Shown: positions 58,631-64,000 of the stretch, in pieces | Layout: each line of letters opens with the position of its first letter | Numbering within the stretch: the first letter of the stretch is position 1 | Assembly: GCA_003342815.1 (NCBI GenBank) | Contig: PTEX01000003.1 | Location: 4,378,754-4,442,753, forward strand | Direction of reading: 5' to 3' | DNA: 64,000 nt | Source: Eudromia elegans | Taxonomy: Eukaryota > Chordata > Aves > Tinamiformes > Tinamidae | The notes under the pieces: model-generated | What the model was told of the DNA's origin: nothing | The model's database searches: none | Seen by the model: only the letters and a program-made list of their open reading frames with translations | Position numbers and translations under genes: made by a program

Positions 58631-61297
58631 ATTATGGAAATGCTAGTTTGGGTCATCTTCAGTCTGGAAAACAAGGGAGCCCAAGAGCTCTGAATAGGTT
58701 TGGCTTTGTGATTTCTACACTGTTTAAAAGTTTACTGGGCAGGAACGCACACACAGATGGAAACCAAAGAAAATGTTCCCATGAACTTCTGTGAAGACTG
58801 AATTTTTGGCAGCTCCAGCGAAACCTAAAACAAGCGTGAGATAGCTACAATTGACAAAAATTATTCATCAGCATTTTCACTATATATGGATCTGTTTTAT
58901 TTATATGAATACTTTCTATGTGTTATGATGCCTGAGCAAATTGCCTGTTATTCATCACTGAAGAATCTCTGTTGGTGTAACAGGCTCTGAGTGGTTCTTG
59001 TGGCCTTCTCCTCAGTGGTGCTGAGTTCCTACTGGTTTTGCTTTGCTGAGGGCAAAGCTCCACTGCAGAATACGAGACCACTGGTCATAAATATATGGAA
59101 ACATTAGCTTGTTTGTTGTTTATCTCAGGAGTGCCAAATTAGTTATTTCCCCAGGATTTGTTGAAAAGCTTTTGGCATGTTTGCTGATCTGTTTAGGAGA
59201 AAGTCAAAAACCCTGAAGCAATCCTGACTGAACCATGCTGAGCCAAATCACACCCAACCAGGTCATACCAGGAGAAGGTCCTCGGTGGACGGGAAAGGGG
59301 AACCAGCATCTCCTCCAGGTTGGAGCTGTCCCAATGCCCCTTGAGAAGGCAAAGCCTTCGTCTGCAGCCCTCGTGTAGCCCTTGCCTCTCCCTCGGAGCC
59401 CGCTTCACCATGCAGCTCAACAGAGGCCACCAAAGTCCCAGTCTGTCCCATGAACCAACTGGGATCTCTGTGGCCAAGTGGCTGCCACTTAAATGCAGTT
59501 TCTTTTTGTACTTGTGATTGTTTCTGGCATTCTGGTAAGGGAAAAGGTCTTACATTTATGAGTGTGTCAAGAGCGCATGAAGGGGCTCGTCAGGAAGGAA
59601 AGCTTTATTTATCTCAGTCTCCTTAGCTGTCCTTGTCTCAAACCTTCCCTTCAGCTTCTCCCATCTACCTTTCTTCCCCCTCATTCCAAGCAAGAAAAAT
59701 GTACAGATGGGCTTCATAACTCTGTGCAAATGGTGCCTTTGTGAACAGTGAGACATCAGGAATGAGAAACAAAGCTGAACGTGTCTAGCTTCTAAAGTAC
59801 CCAAGAGGCACCTCTCTGACAGAGTTATAGTTGCCCCAAAAGAAACTTCCAAAGTTTATATTAATCAAACAGAGATTTCCATATTTTCACCAAGAGGGGA
59901 AAATAAAAGAATGACAAAAATTCTTTAGAGCATTTTGCACTTAACTGATGAGTAGGTTAGCGAGCTGGAGCAACCTTCTCAGAGTTTACCAGTGGAACAT
60001 TCCTAACCTGGAACGTCAACTTGAGTAATCTTATATAATAACAGTTAGGAGGAAAAAACAAGTCGTTCTCACAGGAGACCATCCATAGCCACAGGAAAAT
60101 GGTGTAACTTTGTAAGTAAATAATGAACTGGATGGAGTTGGCAGTGTCAGTTTGCCTAACAGGAGGGAAAGTACGTTTAGATACGAGTTGACAGCTACTT
60201 CTGGAATTGAAGGTCTTTCATTAACAGCGGCAACTGTGATGGGCCAGCACCAGCGTGAGAACTGCAAACCTGCCTCTGTGCACATGGGTGGCTGCTCCTG
60301 GGAGGTTTTGAAAAACTCAAGAAGCGAAGGGAAAACGTTGTAGTGTGAGCTGCCATTCTACACTTTTCCTACGCAAGGAAATTCTGAGAGCATAAGACAT
60401 CTGGCTCACCAGCAATGTTTTAAGTCTGGAAAAAGAAAGGAGAATGATACTGTGTGAAGTGCAAAAAAAGATTCTTATCTGTCCAGTTTCAAAGAAGTGT
60501 TCTCTTGGATGTAGCCCTCTGTTCCTGCATTCAGGTTTCTTATTTAATCCACAGCCTGTTTGCAGTGCTGTTTCAGTGCAATGTGTAATGCAGAATTGTA
60601 GGACAGTTACTGTTAGTATATCGAGTATTTGGAAAGCAGGACTTTTAAAAAACAAGCTATACTGAAACCAACTTGTTTTGATTTTTTAGTTTTTAATCTC
60701 TTAGGGTTGGCTCAGGACATATAGACACATGATATAGAAATAACTGCTATGAGGACTGATACTGTCATATGGCACCTGTGGAGCTCAGCTGATTTTCTCC
60801 ACCTGAGAACATGATCCATAAACTATCACAGGTGGATTTGGCCAGAACTAAAAGAAGCAAGATGAGCACAACTAAGGAATAATGGTATGGAAGTTACCAT
60901 AAACTCTTCTGCCTGTAATGGAGAATCTGTAAAAGACTCAGGCATTTCCTTGTCTTCTCCTTTTCTTAATTTTCTTATTTTTCTTGTATTTCTTAACTAT
61001 TATTATTTTTTACTCTTCATATATTTGTGGACAGGATACATTGGCTGTTCTTGCTCACGTGGTATCAGTGCAGCTTTTTGCCTCTTGGTGGTTCGGGGTC
61101 CACGCTGCAGCACTGGGCTGTCGAATCACTCCGAGCCCCTCACCCGTTACAGGAAATCCATCCCCTGCAGCTCATTTTTGCACTAACAGAGACTGGCCTT
61201 GGGCACAGCTTGGGACTCCAGGCTATCACGTTCAACTAGTCCAAACCAGGGGAATTTTCCAGTTGCTCAGCCAAATTAATGTTTATGAGGACACAGA

Positions 61298-61327
61298 GCA
61301 TATTGAATGTATGCATATTGAATGTAT
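61298..61327. repeat. 15-bp tandem duplication
   Basis: Two perfect units of GCATATTGAATGTAT. A local slippage duplication. Confidence 0.92.
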
Positions 61328-62455
61328 GCACAGAGGAGATGATCTAAAAGTTTCCTGTTACTGTTGTACAGCTACTAAATGTAAATTGACAGAATGCAAA
61401 GAATATTATCATGGAAACATCAGCAAGCAGAGCAGCCTGTGGGAAAAGATCACAGGGAAAAAAAAAAGTTCCCTTTTACATTTGGAAATTTGGATGAAGT
61501 GCTAAGCTGCAGGGGATGGATCTTGAGCTAAAAGTCAGTGCTTCAAAGTCGATGACCTTACCTCTACAGTGCTTTATTGGTAGTGTGATAGATAATTTAT
61601 AGCTTTAAAAAATGCTGGAAGGACATACTATTTCATGAAACATATGGTTTGGATTTGCACTATGTCCATTATTCTTTTTTTTCTGACAAACTGCAATAAG
61701 TCTATATAAATTTGTTGCTAAATTGCTATTCTCTAATAAATATACAGTATTTCCATTATTTGAAGATATTATTATCACAGGAATACATGTGTCAAGTCCA
61801 AAAGCTCTTATGAAATGTATGAGTACGTGCCAGGATTTCATTTTGACATGCAAACTTTAATTTTAAATACAATCATATAAGCAATAAAGCTTCAACATTT
61901 CAGCCTGAATTCCTTGTAATAATAGCCTTTTGTTTATTTTCTTCTTTAAAATAAAATTGACATTGACAGCATATTGGCAAGGTTAAAACAATCTTGTTAT
62001 TACAAGCATTTAATCACAATAAAAAGGAAACAATGTATTTTCTGAAAATATTCCTTTGAAGCATTACTGCCTGATTACCTCATAATATCTTTATCTCAGA
62101 GTTGGTCAGTGCCAAGCCTGTGTTTCGTTCCTCTCTCTGTTAAGAATGTCATTTTTCCCAGAAAATGAAAAGTGGAAGCAGAATTTCTTTCAGTGGCTGT
62201 GAAATTCTTTCCTATTTGTGCTAGTCTCGCAAGAATCTCTTGCAGTAATTGCTCATGGGAAATAGATTTCAATTATTGCTATAATTTGCTTTGACATTAA
62301 AATAGCTTTTGTCCAAAGTTTGGCAGTATGTGGCTGTCTACATCAGCAGGAACTAGCCGTTTCCCTCATGTTGGCAAAACCGGATTTCTGTTGTGAGGAG
62401 GACTTAATGCCTGATCCCTCTCCCGTCTGAGTCAATGAGGTTTTCTCCATAGACT

Positions 62456-62960
62456 TCACAGAGTCACAGAATGGTTGAGGTTGGAAGAGACTTCTAGAGA
62501 TCATCTAGTCCAGCCCCGTGCTCCAGCAGGGACACCCAGAGCACGGGGCACAGGGTGGCAGCCAGGCGGGTTTGAAGATCTCCAGAGAAGGAGACTCCAC
62601 AGCCTCTCTGGGCAGCCTGTGCCAGGGCTCCGTCACCCTCAACAGGAAAGAAGTTCTTCCACACATGGACGTGGAACTGCCTGGGTTTCAATTTGTGCCC
62701 ATTATCCCTTGTCCTGTCACTGGCCACCACCAAGAGTTTGGCCCCATCCTCTTTACATTCTCCCCTCAGATATTTGTACATATTGATCAGATCCCCTCTC
62801 AGTCTTCTCCTCTCCAGCTTAAACAGACCCAGCTCGCTTAGTCTTTCCTCATACAATAGATGCTCCAGTCTCTTAATCATCTTTGTTGCTCTACACTGGA
62901 CCCTCTCTAGAAGCTCCAAGTCCCTCTTGTCCTGGTGAGCCCAGAACTGCCCATAATACT
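62456..62960 (-). mobile_element. CR1 LINE 3' end, minus strand, separate older lineage
   Basis: About 0.5 kb. The plus strand begins CACAGAGTCACAGAATGG (reverse-complement tail) and runs through the 3' UTR into ORF2 as far as the QFWA segment. Its protein differs clearly from the other copies (WAHQDKRDLELLERVQ against [36 protein letters not shown] against [14 protein letters not shown]), so it comes from another CR1 subfamily. Confidence 0.95.
62530..62958 (-). pseudogene. CR1 ORF2 C-terminal fragment with frameshift
   Basis: On the minus strand the frame reads from the QFWAHQDKRD segment to about VWKNFFPV, then continues in the wrong frame (the expected V-T-E-x-W-N-R-L-P sequence is in another frame), so one indel lies near 62650. 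No catalytic block is present. Confidence 0.82.
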
Positions 62961-64000
62961 CAGAAGGTGAAGAATTGAGTCCCAAGTAAGAAATGGTCGA
63001 AAGACCTGCTTTTTATACCCTTTTTTTTTTTTCTCATAACTGGAAGCCAACTCTTTTATGAGTTTTGGGGGGAAAATCCTGTATAAGCTTTTGTTTCTTT
63101 CATTACACTATCCTGGCAGCAAGGGTCACTGTGGAGATGTTATATCTACTAGAGACTGCCAAAATTTATCATTAAATACAATCACTTGGGGATATTCCAA
63201 ACACTAATATGTTTATATGTGAGATAGTGATATTTTCACTCAAGTGATATGCCATTTTTGCTAAACCCAAGTAATGCAAAAGAAACTTCTCTTTGTTCAT
63301 ATTGGCAGGATCTCTTCCGCATAGCAGATGTCCTCTGTAGTCCTGGTCCCTTCTGACTTAGAGCCTGGGTTTCCTCTACAGAACCAGCCAAGACTGAGTG
63401 GAAATGTTGCATGTCTGAGTCTTGTCACAGCAGAAGAATGGCTCCTGAATCTCACATTACAGAAGAATTTATCATTGCCTATTTCATTTTTTCTATCTCT
63501 CAGTTCATTTTTAACAAATCATAATAAAACAGCTAGCAAATGCTCTGACTTGTATTTGTTTGCAGTGTATCTTTCAAACAGTGGGTGTCCTATTTATTTT
63601 TTGAAAATCAAGATCTATGACATGGCTGTCCTCCTTTTTCCAAGTCATGTATTACATCAAACTCATTAAAGCCATAATCACCCATCCTATTAGTGGAGAT
63701 CTGCAATTCACCAACACACAGAAAAATCAAGAATGTTCTGCTCCATCATTTGATAGAACTGTATTTTCTCTTAGCAAAAAAGAATCCTTTGCATTTCATG
63801 CAAAGATCCCTGTGTGTATTTCAGAGGTTGAATTATCATTGTCCTTGTTTTGCAAAATGCCTGCCAGTGTCACCATAAAAAACATTATATCATTGTTCCT
63901 TGCAAAAAGATTTAGTGAAAACTAAATCTTTTAAAGCACTAGTCTGAGGTTGAGCTCACAATTCAGCTCCCATGCAAGGGTCTTGTATGTTCTTGTTCAG
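62961..64000. other. Unique non-coding DNA to window end
   Basis: About 1 kb, AT-rich, with a T12 run at 63021-63032. Open frames at 63328-63669 and 63617-63925 look like chance and carry no recognised domain. Confidence 0.55.

Larger units (their letters stand above)
52451..62455. other. Unique non-coding DNA with a second CpG-dense patch
   Basis: About 10 kb. It contains a 16-bp palindrome (52633-52648), a CpG-dense patch (53516-53860), GATGGTGTG repeats (54881-54926), A16 runs (55066-55081 and 58136-58151) and small duplications at 55740-55761, 58579-58630 and 61298-61327. No gene, RNA gene or LTR recognised. Confidence 0.55.

Overview
The window looks like bird nuclear DNA. It is AT-leaning, almost entirely non-coding, and its only confidently identifiable genes are broken copies of CR1 LINE retrotransposons. 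The CR1 3' signature (a 'GGACTAGATGA...AGGTCCCTTCCAA' tail ending in ATTCTATG units) and the high CR1 density fit an avian genome best. Crocodilian or turtle DNA is a weaker alternative. I found no bacterial-type operons, no rRNA or tRNA genes, no CRISPR array and no host protein-coding exon that I can name. The window is therefore probably intergenic DNA or part of a very long intron.

Layout. 1-1392 is unique DNA. 1393-2582 is a plus-strand CR1 with reverse-transcriptase (RT) sequence. 2583-10519 is unique DNA with a TAAC microsatellite and a perfect CCAAT hairpin. 10520-11504 is a second CR1. 11505-32227 is about 20 kb of unique DNA with no CR1 that I could recognise; it holds several perfect inverted repeats and two unexplained open frames (near 20.6-21.0 kb and 28.9-29.1 kb, minus strand). 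32228-33205 is a CR1 whose frame is open to its native stop. 33206-39538 includes a possible LTR-like stretch and a CpG-dense patch at about 36.17-36.38 kb. 39539-39812 is an old minus-strand CR1 split by a tiny plus-strand CR1. 42879-43060 is another old CR1 scrap. 45199-45614 (minus) and 47072-48300 (plus) are younger CR1 copies in inverted orientation. 52199-52450 is a short CR1 3' end. 53516-53860 is a second CpG-dense patch. 62456-62960 is a minus-strand CR1 of a different lineage.

The elements do not act together as a pathway. Each is a dead-on-arrival product of target-primed reverse transcription, truncated at its 5' end and lacking the CR1 promoter, ORF1 and endonuclease. What they do record is history. 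Shared diagnostic changes sort the younger copies into at least three source lineages, one of which carries a shared premature stop. An older lineage and two much more decayed fragments are also present.

I did not find a clear new biological system. The leads most worth checking are the nested CR1, the shared-stop CR1 lineage, the two CpG-dense patches, the minus-strand open frames with splice-like or poly(A)-like context, and the set of perfect inverted repeats. All calls come from reading the sequence by eye; no database search was run.
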